Assembly: GCF_003369795.1 (NCBI RefSeq)
Contig: NZ_CP026730.1
Location: forward strand, 1,054,001-1,118,000
DNA: 64,000 bases
Direction of reading: 5' to 3'
From: Streptomyces sp. CB09001
GTDB lineage: Bacteria; Actinomycetota; Actinomycetes; Streptomycetales; Streptomycetaceae
This document shows positions 50,189 through 58,784 of the stretch, piece by piece. The position numbers were made by a program, and so were the translations under genes. The notes below the pieces were generated by a model. That model had not been told where the DNA came from. It saw only the letters and a list, made by a program, of their open reading frames with translations, and made no database searches. Each line of letters starts with the position of its first letter. Position 1 is the stretch's first letter.

Positions 50189-51244
50189 TCAGGCCAGTCC
50201 GGCGCGTTCCAGGGCCTCGGTGCCGGCGCGGAGGGCGGCGAGCCGCTCGTCCAGGGTGAAGCCGGCGGGGGCGAGGGTCAGGGTGGTGACACCGGCCGCG
50301 GCGTAGGCCTTCATCCGGTCCGCGATGCGGTCGACGGAGCCGAGCAGTGTCGTCTGGTCGATCAGCTCGTGCGGGACGGCCTCGGCGGCGCCCTGCTTGT
50401 CGCCGGCCAGGTACTTGTCCTGGATCTCGGCGGCCTCGCGCTCGTAGCCCATGCGCTGGGCGAGCTGGTTGTAGAAGTTCTGCTTGCGGCTGCCCATGCC
50501 GCCGACGTAGAGCGCCGTGTAGGGCCGGAAGGTGTCGGCGAGGGAGGGGACGTCCTTGTCGTCGCCGAGGGCGAGCGGCAGGGTCGGGCAGATGTCGAAC
50601 CCGTCGAGGGTGTGGCCCGCCTTCTCGCGTCCGGCGCGCAGGTGCTTGACGGCGGTCTCCTCCAGGTGGTCGGCGGAGGGGAAGATGAGCAGCGCGCCGT
50701 CGGCGATCTCGCCGGTCTGCTCCAGGTTCTTCGGGCCGATCGCCGCGATGTACAGCGGGATGTGCTCGCGCTGCGGATGCACGGTCAGCTTGATCGGCTT
50801 GCCGGGGCCGTCGGGCAGCGGCAGCGTCCAGTGCCGGCCCTCGTAGGACAGCCGCTCCCGGGTCATCGCCTTGCGCACGATCTCCACGTACTCGCGGGTG
50901 CGGGCGAGCGGCTTGTCGAACTTGACGCCGTACCAGCCCTCGGAGACCTGCGGTCCCGACACGCCGAGTCCGAGGCGGAAGCGGCCCTTGGACAGGGAGT
51001 CCAGGGTGGCGGCGGTCATCGCGGTCATCGCGGGCTGGCGGGCCGGGATCTGGAAGATGGCCGAGCCCACGTCGATGCGCTCGGTCTGGGCGGCGACCCA
51101 GGTCAGCACGGTGGCCGCGTCGGAGCCGTAGGCCTCGGCGGCCCAGCACACGGCGTATCCGAGCCGGTCGGCCTCCTGGGCGACGGCCAGATTGTCCGCG
51201 TCCATTCCGGCACCCCAGTAGCCGAGGTTGATACCGAGCTGCAT
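50189..51244 (-). CDS. LLM-class F420-dependent oxidoreductase
   Basis: A 351-residue luciferase-like TIM-barrel protein. Typical features: QLGINLGYWGAGMDADNLAV, EADRLGYAVCWAAEAYGSDA, SAIFQIPARQPAMTAMTAAT and RFRLGLGVSGPQVSEGWYG. The family uses coenzyme F420 (or FMN) for hydride transfer; actinobacteria have many paralogues and the substrate here is unknown. ATG 51244 follows GGGAAT. It is divergent from the aldo/keto reductase gene. Confidence 0.9.
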   Translation of the reverse strand: MQLGINLGYWGAGMDADNLAVAQEADRLGYAVCWAAEAYGSDAATVLTWVAAQTERIDVGSAIFQIPARQPAMTAMTAATLDSLSKGRFRLGLGVSGPQVSEGWYGVKFDKPLARTREYVEIVRKAMTRERLSYEGRHWTLPLPDGPGKPIKLTVHPQREHIPLYIAAIGPKNLEQTGEIADGALLIFPSADHLEETAVKHLRAGREKAGHTLDGFDICPTLPLALGDDKDVPSLADTFRPYTALYVGGMGSRKQNFYNQLAQRMGYEREAAEIQDKYLAGDKQGAAEAVPHELIDQTTLLGSVDRIADRMKAYAAAGVTTLTLAPAGFTLDERLAALRAGTEALERAGLA

Positions 51245-51345
51245 GGCCGATTCCCCTTACCGATCAGTAACGTGGCTGGTGCCCCGACCTTAGCGCGCGG
51301 AAATCGGTTGTCCACAGGCCCCCACAGCGCAAGCGGCGGCCAGTA

Positions 51346-52344
51346 ATGTCGGCGTTCATGGAGCAGAGGCATCTCGGCCGCACCGGCCTGCGCGTGTCCC
51401 GCATCGGTCTCGGCACCCTGACCTGGGGCCGGGACACGGACGAGCACGACGCCGCGGACCTCTTGAAGACCTTCTGGGAGGCGGGCGGGACGCTCGTCGA
51501 CACCGCGGACGTCTACGGCGACGGCGAGTCGGAGTACCTCCTCGGCCGCCTCATGGAGGGCCTGGTGCCGCGCCGGGACCTGGTGATCTCGACGAAGGCC
51601 GGCAGCGTTCCGGATCCCGACCGCCGGTTCGACGGTTCGCGCGCCCATCTGCTCTCCGCGCTGGACGCCTCCCTCGCCCGTCTGGGCACGGACCACGTCG
51701 ACGTGTGGCACCTGCACGCCTTCGACCCGCACACGCCGCTGGAGGAGACGCTGCACGCCCTCGACGTGGCGGTGAGCAGCGGCCGTGCGCGCTACGCGGG
51801 GGTCTCCAACTTCTGCGGCTGGCAGCTGGCCAAGGCGGCGACCTGGCAGCTGGCGGCGCCGGGCGTACGGAACCGGGTGGCGAGCACCCAGATGGAGTAC
51901 TCGCTGCTCCAGCGGGGCGTGGAGCGGGAGGTGCTGCCGGCCGCCCTGGACCTGGGCATCGGTTTGCTGCCCTCGTCCCCGCTGGGCCGCGGGGTGCTCA
52001 CGGGCAAGTACCGCAAGGACGCGACGCCGCCGGACTCGCGGGGCGCCTCGGACCATCTGGCCCCGTTCGTCGAGCCCTACCTCGACGACACGGCCGGGCA
52101 CATCGTGGACGCGGTGGCGACGGCGGCGGACGGGCTGGCGGTGACGCCGCTCCAGGTCGCGCTGGCCTGGGTCCGCGACCGGCCCGGGGTGGTCGCCCCG
52201 ATCATCGGCCCGCGCAACGCGCAGCAGCTCACGACGGCGTTGTCAGTGGAGACCCTTAGTCTTCCTGACGAGATCTGCCGGGCGCTCGACGACGTGTCGG
52301 CGCCCGTGCACCGCTATCCCGATCACGACTGGAGCACGCTGTGA
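51346..52344 (+). CDS. Aldo/keto reductase
   Basis: A 332-residue AKR (beta/alpha)8 oxidoreductase using NADPH. The catalytic tetrad is visible: Asp52 and Tyr57 in VDTADVYGDG, Lys84 in VISTKAGS and His in VDVWHLHAFDP. The cofactor end is ALAWVRDRPGVVAPIIGPRN. ATG 51346 is taken; ATG 51358 (MEQRHLGRTGL) is also possible and both have poor SDs. The stop overlaps the start of the next gene in a GTGA arrangement, so it is coupled to the RecD2-like gene. Confidence 0.92.
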   Translation: MSAFMEQRHLGRTGLRVSRIGLGTLTWGRDTDEHDAADLLKTFWEAGGTLVDTADVYGDGESEYLLGRLMEGLVPRRDLVISTKAGSVPDPDRRFDGSRAHLLSALDASLARLGTDHVDVWHLHAFDPHTPLEETLHALDVAVSSGRARYAGVSNFCGWQLAKAATWQLAAPGVRNRVASTQMEYSLLQRGVEREVLPAALDLGIGLLPSSPLGRGVLTGKYRKDATPPDSRGASDHLAPFVEPYLDDTAGHIVDAVATAADGLAVTPLQVALAWVRDRPGVVAPIIGPRNAQQLTTALSVETLSLPDEICRALDDVSAPVHRYPDHDWSTL

Positions 52345-54638
52345 GCACGGAGCCCGAGCCCGTCACCGAGGACACCACGGACGCCGTGGCCGCCGGGCCG
52401 GAGACCCCGGGCACCGCGGCGGCGCCCGCCACGGATACCGCCGGGGAGACCGCCCGCCCGGAGGGCGAGCGGGAGACGGCCGATGCCGGGGCCGCCTCCG
52501 GCACGCGGCCGGGCGAGCCCGCCGGGCAGGGGCCCGATGCCGGGGACGGGGCCGAGGCGGCCGCGCAGGTGTCCGAGGGCGAGGCCGAGCTGGCCGCGCA
52601 GCGGCTCGAGCGCGAGCGGATCGAGCGGCGGAAGGCCGAGAAGCAGGGACCGATCGACGCCGGGGCCAAGCTCAGCGGCACGGCGGCCGACCTGCTCGCC
52701 GCCGTACGTGCGGTGGAGAGCGGTGAGAAGCCGGCGGCCGCGGTCTTCGGAGCTCCCGAGCCCGCGCGCCGCCCCGCACCGGAGCCGGTGCGACGGCCCC
52801 TGGCCACGCCCGCCGAGCCGGCCGCCGCGTCCGCCGGTTCCACGGGGCCGGCGCCGGAGACCGTGCAGACGGTGCGGCGCGTACTGGCGGAGGGCGGCGC
52901 CCCCGAAGCGCTCGCGCCGCAGGCGGCCGCGCTCCTCGGTGAGGACGCGGAGGAGGCGCTGCGTGCGGACCCCTGGCAGCTGCTCAGGGTCGGCGGGGTG
53001 CGGCCGGAGCAGGCCGACGGGTTCGCCCGTGCGCTGCTCGGCGCCGGGTGCGGCCCGGACGACGAGCGGCGCGGCCGTGCCGTCACCGTCTGGCTCCTGG
53101 AGCAGGCGGCCCTGGCCGGGCACACGGCGCTGGAGCTGCCGCGGCTCGTCGCCACGCTGGCCCAGCGGGGCGTGCCGGATCCCGACGCCGCCGTGCAGAG
53201 CACGCTCGCCGAGGGCGAGGCACTCGCCTTCCAGGACGCCCTGGAGGAGACCGGCACCCACCGGGAGCCCGCGGCGGGGGCGGACGAGCAGGACGAGGGG
53301 GGCCAGGGGGGCGAGGAGCGTCCCGTCCGGGTGCTGATCGGCCTGGAGCGGTACGCCCTGGCCGAGGAGAGCCTCGCCGACGGTCTGGCCCGACTGGTCA
53401 ACTCGACCCCCAAACAGGACGGGTCCGCGGCGGACTGGGAGCAGGCCGCCGCCTCCGCTCAGGGCTCCGCCACCGAACTGATCCGGGCCGTCGCGGGCCA
53501 CGGGCTGGTCCTGCACACCGGCGGCGAGGCGTCCCTGGCCGAGCCCGCCGCTCTGCTGCACGCGGCGCACGCCCTGGGCCTGCGGGCCTGGGCCGCGGCG
53601 CCAGGACCGCTCGGCCGCGACCGCTTCGCCGCCCTGCTGGGCGACCCGTCGCCCGAGCCGCCCTCCCCGGGCCCGGTCTCCCCCTCCGCCGTCACCGTGG
53701 CCGGGCTGCTGGCCGGCGCCGAGGGGCCGGGGCGGGACGCCGACGGGGCGCTGGACCTGGATCTGCTCGTCGTGCTCGACGCGCCGCAGCTCGACGTCGA
53801 GGCGGGCGCCCTGCTCGCGGAGTCGCTGCCGGACGGGGCCCGGCTGGTGCTGGCGGGGGACCCTGCGGTGCTCTGGTCCGTGGGCCCCGGGCGGGTCTTC
53901 GCGGACCTGCTGGCGGCACGGGTCTGCCCCCAGATCGCCTCGCGGCGCCCGGACCCCGGCCCGCTCGGCGAGCTGGTCTCCGGCGTCGGCATCGGCGAGC
54001 TGGGTCAGGTGGAGGCGCCCGGCAAGGAAGTCGTGATCGTGCCGGTGCGGGACGCGGGCGAGGCCGTGCACCGCACCGTCCAGCTCCTGGCGGACTCGGT
54101 GCCGCGCGCGATCGGTGTCCCGGCCGAGGAGACCCAGGTCATCACGCCGGGCCACGGCGGTGCCGTGGGCACGCGGGCGCTCAACGCCGCCCTGAAGGAA
54201 CGGCTCAACCCCGGCCCCGGCCGCTTCGGCGGCTTCGACCCCGGCGACCGGGTCGTCCACACCCCCGCGCCCGGCCGGGTGCTGCCGGGCCGGGTGGTCG
54301 GGGCCGACGCCGACGGACTGCGCCTGTCGTGCGCGGGCGAGACCGTGGTCGTGCCCAGAGACCGGGTGGAAGGGTCCGTGCGGCACGGCTGGGCGCTGAC
54401 CGCCCACCAGGCGCTGGGCGGCCGCTGGCCCGCGGTGGTCGTGGTGCTGCCCGGCGACGCCGTGCCGGCCCTCAGCCGCCCCTGGATCTACACGGCGTTC
54501 GGCCGGGCCGCCCGGCACCTGTCCGTGGTGCACGGCGTGGAGCAGGCGCTCCCCCGCGCTGTGGCCGAGGTCCTGGCCAAACCGCGCACGACCCGTCTGC
54601 CGGTGCTCCTGGCACCGCAGACCCCGGCCACTGACTGA
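52341..54638 (+). CDS. RecD2-like helix-hairpin-helix protein with degenerate ATPase motifs
   Basis: A 765-residue protein. Residues 1-180 are Ala/Glu/Pro-rich. A RecD2-type HHH follows (LRADPWQLLRVGGVRPEQAD). The helicase-like half keeps the fold landmarks but not the catalytic residues. The Walker A position reads GLVLHTGGEASLAEP (no GKT), the Walker B position VVLDAPQLD (no DE), and motif III GDPAVLWSVGPGRVF; the C-terminal UvrD-like segment is ALTAHQALGGRWPAVVVVL and YTAFGRAARHL. I infer a non-hydrolysing RecD2 relative, perhaps a DNA-binding scaffold. GTG 52341 overlaps the aldo/keto reductase stop by 4 nt. Confidence 0.75.
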   Translation: MSTEPEPVTEDTTDAVAAGPETPGTAAAPATDTAGETARPEGERETADAGAASGTRPGEPAGQGPDAGDGAEAAAQVSEGEAELAAQRLERERIERRKAEKQGPIDAGAKLSGTAADLLAAVRAVESGEKPAAAVFGAPEPARRPAPEPVRRPLATPAEPAAASAGSTGPAPETVQTVRRVLAEGGAPEALAPQAAALLGEDAEEALRADPWQLLRVGGVRPEQADGFARALLGAGCGPDDERRGRAVTVWLLEQAALAGHTALELPRLVATLAQRGVPDPDAAVQSTLAEGEALAFQDALEETGTHREPAAGADEQDEGGQGGEERPVRVLIGLERYALAEESLADGLARLVNSTPKQDGSAADWEQAAASAQGSATELIRAVAGHGLVLHTGGEASLAEPAALLHAAHALGLRAWAAAPGPLGRDRFAALLGDPSPEPPSPGPVSPSAVTVAGLLAGAEGPGRDADGALDLDLLVVLDAPQLDVEAGALLAESLPDGARLVLAGDPAVLWSVGPGRVFADLLAARVCPQIASRRPDPGPLGELVSGVGIGELGQVEAPGKEVVIVPVRDAGEAVHRTVQLLADSVPRAIGVPAEETQVITPGHGGAVGTRALNAALKERLNPGPGRFGGFDPGDRVVHTPAPGRVLPGRVVGADADGLRLSCAGETVVVPRDRVEGSVRHGWALTAHQALGGRWPAVVVVLPGDAVPALSRPWIYTAFGRAARHLSVVHGVEQALPRAVAEVLAKPRTTRLPVLLAPQTPATD

Positions 54639-54741
54639 CCAGGGCCCCGGCCCTCCGGCCGTCCCCGCCCGACCGCTCCGGGCCGGGCGGGCCACGGCAG
54701 TGGTCGGGTGCCGCTCGCGCCGCGTGTCGCGGTTGCGCTGC

Positions 54742-55527
54742 TCAGCGGCCCGCCTCCAGGCGGGCCGCTTCGTCCTCCTCGTCCAGATCCGTCAGGCCGG
54801 CGTCGCCGTCCTCGTCCTCGCCGTCTTCGTCCTCGCCGTCTTCGTCCTCTACGTCTTCGTCCTCGCCGTCACCGATGTCGTCGTCACCGATGTCGTCGTC
54901 ACTGATGTCGTCGATGCCGTCGTCGAACTCCTCGTCGAAGACCGTGCTGACGTCGAACCGGCAGACCACCCGCTCCGGGTCGACCTCCTCGAACGGGGCC
55001 TCCAGCCACTCGCCGGGGTCGGCGCTCTCGTCCGCGGCCGTCACCCAGAGCGTGGAGTCCCCCTCCTCCAGCCCGAACTCCTTGTGCCGGGAGGCGATCT
55101 CGTCCGCCTCGAACTCGCCGAAGAGGAGGCCGAGGGCTCCGTGCACCGTGCCCGAGGCCTCGACGTCCGGCGCGTCCTCGTCCGCCGCCTCGACCCGTCG
55201 GGCCTGGGCCATCAGCCGCTGCGGCTCGGCCACGGCGTAGTCGCGGCGGATCAGGACGCTCAGCGCACTGGGTTCCTCGGGGCCCGTGTACGGCGGCAGC
55301 GTGTCCTCCCCGGGGATCTCGAAGGGAGTGACCTCGTCGTACCGGTCGTAGAGCAGTTCGTCGTACGCCTCCGCGGCGGCGGCCAGCTCGTTGAACGCGT
55401 CGTAGACGGCCGGGTCTTCCTCTCCCGACCGGCGTTCGACCGCGGCAAGGTGGCGGTCGAGCGCGGTCTTGACCGCGTCGGCGGCGGCGCGTACCTCGGC
55501 AGCGGTGGGCTGCGCAGCATCAGACAT
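54742..55527 (-). CDS. Conserved protein with acidic repeat tail, function unknown
   Basis: A 261-residue protein. The first 200 residues form an alpha/beta-looking domain (AADAVKTALDRHLAAVERRS, EIPGEDTLPPYTGPEEPSAL, CRFDVSTVFDEEFDDG). The tail is almost entirely Asp/Glu/Gly with repeats DDDIG and EDEDG. No named family is recognised; it is a conserved Streptomyces hypothetical as far as I recall. ATG 55527 starts the protein; the frame continues upstream without support. It is divergent from the DUF5703 gene, 47 nt away. Confidence 0.75.
   Translation of the reverse strand: MSDAAQPTAAEVRAAADAVKTALDRHLAAVERRSGEEDPAVYDAFNELAAAAEAYDELLYDRYDEVTPFEIPGEDTLPPYTGPEEPSALSVLIRRDYAVAEPQRLMAQARRVEAADEDAPDVEASGTVHGALGLLFGEFEADEIASRHKEFGLEEGDSTLWVTAADESADPGEWLEAPFEEVDPERVVCRFDVSTVFDEEFDDGIDDISDDDIGDDDIGDGEDEDVEDEDGEDEDGEDEDGDAGLTDLDEEDEAARLEAGR
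54745..54768. terminator. Possible terminator at the convergent end of the RecD2-like and acidic-tail genes
   Basis: An 11-bp stem GCGGCCCGCCT/AGGCGGGCCGC, located inside the last codons of the acidic-tail gene and 107 nt after the RecD2-like stop. It could stop plus-strand transcripts; its place in coding sequence makes this uncertain. Confidence 0.4.
54803..54917 (-). repeat. 15-nt repeats coding the acidic tail
   Basis: Imperfect tandem 15-nt units (GTCCTCGCCGTCTTC and ACCGATGTCGTCGTC on the plus strand) encode the Asp/Glu-rich pentapeptides of the upstream-oriented gene. Confidence 0.7.
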
Positions 55528-55574
55528 AGTGCAGACGCTATCCGTACTGGGCCCCAGCCCGCACAATAGATTCG

Positions 55575-55763
55575 ATGCCGGAATACGAATTTGTCGATGT
55601 GTACCTACCGCGCGGGGTCACCCGCAAGGAGGCGACGCGTCAGTTGACGGACCATGCCGAGTACGGACACTGGGAGTTGTACCGCCTGACCCTGCTGCGC
55701 GACGGCAGCCGCAAGGTGCGGTTGCGACGGCGGATCATCCGCCAGGTGCGCGCCACCTGGTGA
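55575..55763 (+). CDS. DUF5703 family small protein
   Basis: A 62-residue basic protein, EYEFVDVYLPRGVTRKEATR ... WELYRLTLLRDGSRKVRLRR. This matches the actinobacterial DUF5703 family; function unknown. The start ATG 55575 lies 47 nt from the divergent acidic-tail gene. The compact size and conserved N-terminus make it a real gene despite its length. Confidence 0.85.
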   Translation: MPEYEFVDVYLPRGVTRKEATRQLTDHAEYGHWELYRLTLLRDGSRKVRLRRRIIRQVRATW

Positions 55764-55779
55764 CAGAGGCGTACCCAGA

Positions 55780-55805
55780 GCGGGCCCCGCCGGTGCGGAG
55801 CCCGC
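55780..55805. terminator. Terminator between the DUF5703 and chpC genes
   Basis: An 11-bp stem with one mismatch (GCGGGCCCCGC against GCGGAGCCCGC) and a 4-nt loop, between two convergent stop codons 17 and 23 nt away. Confidence 0.55.
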
Positions 55806-55827
55806 CGCGTGCGCCACCGCGCCCGTC

Positions 55828-56589
55828 TCACGCCGAGGCGCGCGCCTTGCGGTAGAGCACCGTGCCCGCGAGCAGCGCGCCGGCGCCCACCGGAAGGGCC
55901 AGGCCCAGCGGCAGGTCGCTGCCGGTCTCGGCGAGCGCCACGTCGCCGCGGGGCTGGTCGACGGTCTGGGCGCCCGGCTGGTTGCCGTCCGTGGAGTCGC
56001 CCGGTGTCTCGTCGCCCGGCTCGGAAGGCTTGTCCGGGGTGTCGGGATTGCCGGGGTTGTGCGGCTCTCCGGGAGGCGTTTCGTGGTCGCCGGGGGGCGT
56101 CGAGTGGTCCCCGCCCCCGTTGCCGCAGTCGTTGCCGAAAGCCGGGTTGAGGGCGCCGACCACGTCGATGCTGTTGCCGCACACGTTCACCGGCACGTCG
56201 ATCGGCACCTCGACGTGGTTGCCGGAGCCGACGCCCGGTGAGTCCGTGGCGTGACCGCCCGCGTGGGAGCCCCCGCCGTGAGAGCCGCCCTCGCCCCCGG
56301 AGTCGCCGTATCCGCCCTGGTCTCCGTGTCCGCCGGAGGTACCGCCGCCCTGGTTGGCGCACGCGTTGCCCATCGCCGGGTTGAGGACGCCGACGACGTC
56401 CACCGTGTTGCCGCAGACGTTCACCGGCACGTGCACCGGGGCCTGCACCGTGTTGCCGGACAGCACGCCGGGCGAACCCGAACTCGAGCCGTGCGCGCCC
56501 GAGTCCGCGTGGGCGGTGCCGCCCGCGGCGGCGATCACGCCGGTGGCCGCCGCCATCGTCATCAGGCCCTTGCGGGTGACCTGTCGCAT
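55828..56589 (-). CDS. chpC: Long chaplin ChpC (sortase-anchored)
   Basis: A 253-residue cell-wall chaplin. Signal peptide (TMAAATGVIAAAGGTAHADS), then two chaplin domains: VPVNVCGNTVDVVGVLNP and VPVNVCGNSIDVVGALNP, each with the usual Cys pair. A Gly/Ser/His linker follows the first and a Pro/Gly/Asp spacer the second. The C-terminus is a sortase signal: LAETG, a hydrophobic helix (LGLALPVGAGALLAGTVL) and a basic tail. Chaplins lower surface tension and coat aerial hyphae; the long form is covalently attached to peptidoglycan. The pairing with chpH matches S. coelicolor chpC-chpH. Confidence 0.95.
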   Translation of the reverse strand: MRQVTRKGLMTMAAATGVIAAAGGTAHADSGAHGSSSGSPGVLSGNTVQAPVHVPVNVCGNTVDVVGVLNPAMGNACANQGGGTSGGHGDQGGYGDSGGEGGSHGGGSHAGGHATDSPGVGSGNHVEVPIDVPVNVCGNSIDVVGALNPAFGNDCGNGGGDHSTPPGDHETPPGEPHNPGNPDTPDKPSEPGDETPGDSTDGNQPGAQTVDQPRGDVALAETGSDLPLGLALPVGAGALLAGTVLYRKARASA

Positions 56590-56699
56590 TTCCTGAATCC
56601 CTGCCTTGTCCTGGTCCCGTGGTACCGAGAATGCCGAGAGTGCCGTAATTCCGGCGCTGCCGTCGCCTCCCTGCCTCGAATGTCCCCCAAAAGGCCGTC

Positions 56700-56732
56700 G
56701 GCCCCGGAGCGCATGGCGTGCGCTCCGGGGCC
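56700..56732 (-). terminator. Terminator after chpH
   Basis: A perfect 14-bp stem GGCCCCGGAGCGCA/TGCGCTCCGGGGCC with a 5-nt loop, 35 nt after the chpH stop. It implies that chpH and chpC are separate transcripts. Confidence 0.85.
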
Positions 56733-56767
56733 GGCGGAATCAGACCCTCACGGGGCGAGGCACAACG

Positions 56768-57001
56768 TCACTTGTTGATGCAGACGTTGCCGAAGGCGGG
56801 GTTCAGCAGACCGATCACGGAGATCGTGTTGCCGCAGACGTTCACCGGCACGTGCACGGGAACCTGGACGACGTTGCCGGAAAGGACGCCGGGCGAGTGC
56901 ACGGCGGCACCCTGGGCACCGGAGTCGGCGACGGCCATGCCCGCGCCCGCGAGAACCAGACCACCGGTGGCTGCCGCGGCGGCGACGACCTTCTTGAGCA
57001 T
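56768..57001 (-). CDS. chpH: Short chaplin ChpH
   Basis: A 77-residue secreted chaplin. Signal peptide LKKVVAAAAATGGLVLAGAG, then one chaplin domain: SPGVLSGNVVQVPVHVPVN, VCGNTISVIGLLNPAFGNVC. The two cysteines form an intramolecular disulfide and the domain self-assembles into amyloid-like fibrils on hyphal surfaces. ChpH is one of the chaplins sufficient for minimal aerial growth in S. coelicolor. The upstream region (57002-57134) has lower GC and should contain its promoter. Confidence 0.95.
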   Translation of the reverse strand: MLKKVVAAAAATGGLVLAGAGMAVADSGAQGAAVHSPGVLSGNVVQVPVHVPVNVCGNTISVIGLLNPAFGNVCINK

Positions 57002-57134
57002 TGTTCCTCCTAGTTGGCAAACGCGATCCCAAAATTGCCGATCGCATCACCTGTAACGAGGAGGGAGTAATGAGGCTACGAGCTTATGAGCGCATTCACT
57101 CGCCCCGGTCACTTCCCGCACGCACGGGCGAATT

Positions 57135-58466
57135 TCAGGATGCGTCGATGAAGCGGTCGAGCACCCGCACGCCGAACTGGAGTCCCTCGACCGGCACCCG
57201 CTCGTCCACTCCGTGGAACATGCCCGCGAAGTCCAGCTCCGGGGGCAGCTTGAGCGGCGCGAAGCCGAAGCCCCGGATGCCGAGTTCGTCGAAGGACTTG
57301 GCGTCCGTGCCGCCGGAGAGCATGTAGGGCACCGCCTTCGCGGCCGGGTCCTCGGCCACCAGGGCGGACTGCATCGCGTCGACCAGCGCTCCGTCGAAGG
57401 TGGTCTCGACGGCCTTGTTGGCGTGCACGTCCTCGCGCCGCACGAGCGGTCCGAGGATGCGGTCGACGTCGGCGAGGAACTCCTCCTCGTACCCGGGCAG
57501 GTAGCGCCCGTCGACGTGCGCGGTGGCCTCGCCGGGAATGACGTTGACCTTGTAACCCGCGCCCAGCTGGGTCGGGTTGGCGGTGTTGCTCAAGGTGGCG
57601 CCGATGAGCTTGGCGATGCCGCCGAGCTTGGCGAGCGTGCCCTCCATGTTCTCCGGGTCGAGGTCGGTGCCGAGCGCGTCGCCCAGTTCGTCGAGGAAGG
57701 CCCGGGTGGTCTTGGTGACCCGGACCGGGAACTGATGCCGGCCCAGACGCGCGACGGCCTCCGACAGCTCGGTGATGGCGTTGTCGCGGTGGATCATCGA
57801 CCCGTGCCCCGCGGTGCCGGCCACCGTCAGCTTCATCCAGTGGATGCCCTTCTCGGCCGTCTGGATCAGGTACAGGCGGCGCTGCTCGTTCACGGTGAAG
57901 GAGAAGCCGCCCACCTCGCTGATCGCCTCGGTGACGCCCTCGAAGAGGTCGGGGTGGTGGTCGACGAGGTGACGGGCGCCGTAGGTGCCGCCGGCCTCCT
58001 CGTCGGCGAGGAACGCCAGCACGATGTCGCGCGGGGGCTTGCGTCCGCTGCGCAGCCGGTCGCGGACGACCGCGAGGGTCATCGCGTCCATGTCCTTCAT
58101 GTCGACGGCGCCGCGCCCCCACACGCACCCGTCGGCGACCTCCCCGGAGAAGGGGTGGTGGGTCCAGTCGTCCGCGTTGGCCGGGACGACGTCCGTGTGC
58201 CCGTGGATGAGCAGCGCGGGCCGGGACGGGTCCTCGCCCTCGATCCGGGCCACCGTGGAGGCGCGTCCGGGGTGGGACTCGAAGATCTTCGGTTCGAGTC
58301 CCACCTCGGCGAGCTTCTCGGCGACGTACTCGGCGGCCTTGCGCTCGCCCGGCCCCGAGTGGTCGCCGTAGTTGCTGGTGTCGATCCGGATCAGCTCGCG
58401 GCAGAGGTCGACGACCTCGTCCTCGCCGGTGACGCTCCTGGCCGTGCCCGTGCCCGAGTCGCTCAC
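57135..58466 (-). CDS. M20-family metallopeptidase / deacylase
   Basis: A 443-residue zinc peptidase of the ArgE/DapE/CPG2 type. Metal ligands are seen in PALLIHGHTDVVPAN (His, Asp), WGRGAVDMKDMD (bridging Asp), FLADEEAGG (catalytic Glu and Glu ligand) and SGGTDAKSFDELG (late His replaced by Thr-Asp context; the last ligand is in FHGVDERVP). The substrate, an N-acyl amino acid or dipeptide, is not determined. GTG 58466 has GGGAGGAA at about 4 nt. Confidence 0.9.
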   Translation of the reverse strand: MSDSGTGTARSVTGEDEVVDLCRELIRIDTSNYGDHSGPGERKAAEYVAEKLAEVGLEPKIFESHPGRASTVARIEGEDPSRPALLIHGHTDVVPANADDWTHHPFSGEVADGCVWGRGAVDMKDMDAMTLAVVRDRLRSGRKPPRDIVLAFLADEEAGGTYGARHLVDHHPDLFEGVTEAISEVGGFSFTVNEQRRLYLIQTAEKGIHWMKLTVAGTAGHGSMIHRDNAITELSEAVARLGRHQFPVRVTKTTRAFLDELGDALGTDLDPENMEGTLAKLGGIAKLIGATLSNTANPTQLGAGYKVNVIPGEATAHVDGRYLPGYEEEFLADVDRILGPLVRREDVHANKAVETTFDGALVDAMQSALVAEDPAAKAVPYMLSGGTDAKSFDELGIRGFGFAPLKLPPELDFAGMFHGVDERVPVEGLQFGVRVLDRFIDAS

Positions 58467-58615
58467 GTGGTTCCTCCCGCTGTCACTGCTGGTGGGTCCC
58501 CCTCATCCTCCTCCCTGAGCCGTCCGGGCCCAAGAAGGGGGTGATCGGCCACCCCGGAAAGCCTGGTAATGTTTACGTCGTCGCCAAGGGGAACACCTCG
58601 CGCGACAGACACCTT

Positions 58616-58703
58616 GTCCGGGTGGCGGAATGGCAGACGCGCTAGCTTGAGGTGCTAGTGCCCTTTATCGGGCGTGGGGGTTCAAGTCCCCCCTCGGACA
58701 CCA
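58616..58703 (+). tRNA. tRNA-Leu (anticodon GAG)
   Basis: An 88-nt class II tRNA with encoded CCA. The acceptor stem GTCCGGG pairs with CTCGGAC, one pair being G:U; the anticodon stem is CTAGC/GCTAG with loop TTGAGGT, anticodon GAG at 58649-58651. A long variable arm (TGCCCTTTATCGGGCG) and T-loop GGTTCAAGTCC confirm leucine class. It reads CUC and CUU codons. Confidence 0.97.
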
Positions 58704-58710
58704 GCTGAAA

Positions 58711-58733
58711 CCCCTGCTGAGCAGGGGTTTTTT
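58711..58733 (+). terminator. tRNA-Leu terminator
   Basis: CCCCTGC TGA GCAGGGG followed by six T residues, starting 8 nt after the tRNA. A textbook intrinsic terminator, unlike the U-less ones at protein genes here. Confidence 0.93.
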
Positions 58734-58784
58734 GCTTTTCGCCCCCTGCTCTTCCGCCACGGCGGCCGCTCTACAGTGGTCGGC

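Noticed and set aside
58674..58784. Upstream extension of the YchJ-like frame
   Set aside because: It would start inside the tRNA-Leu gene and run through its terminator.
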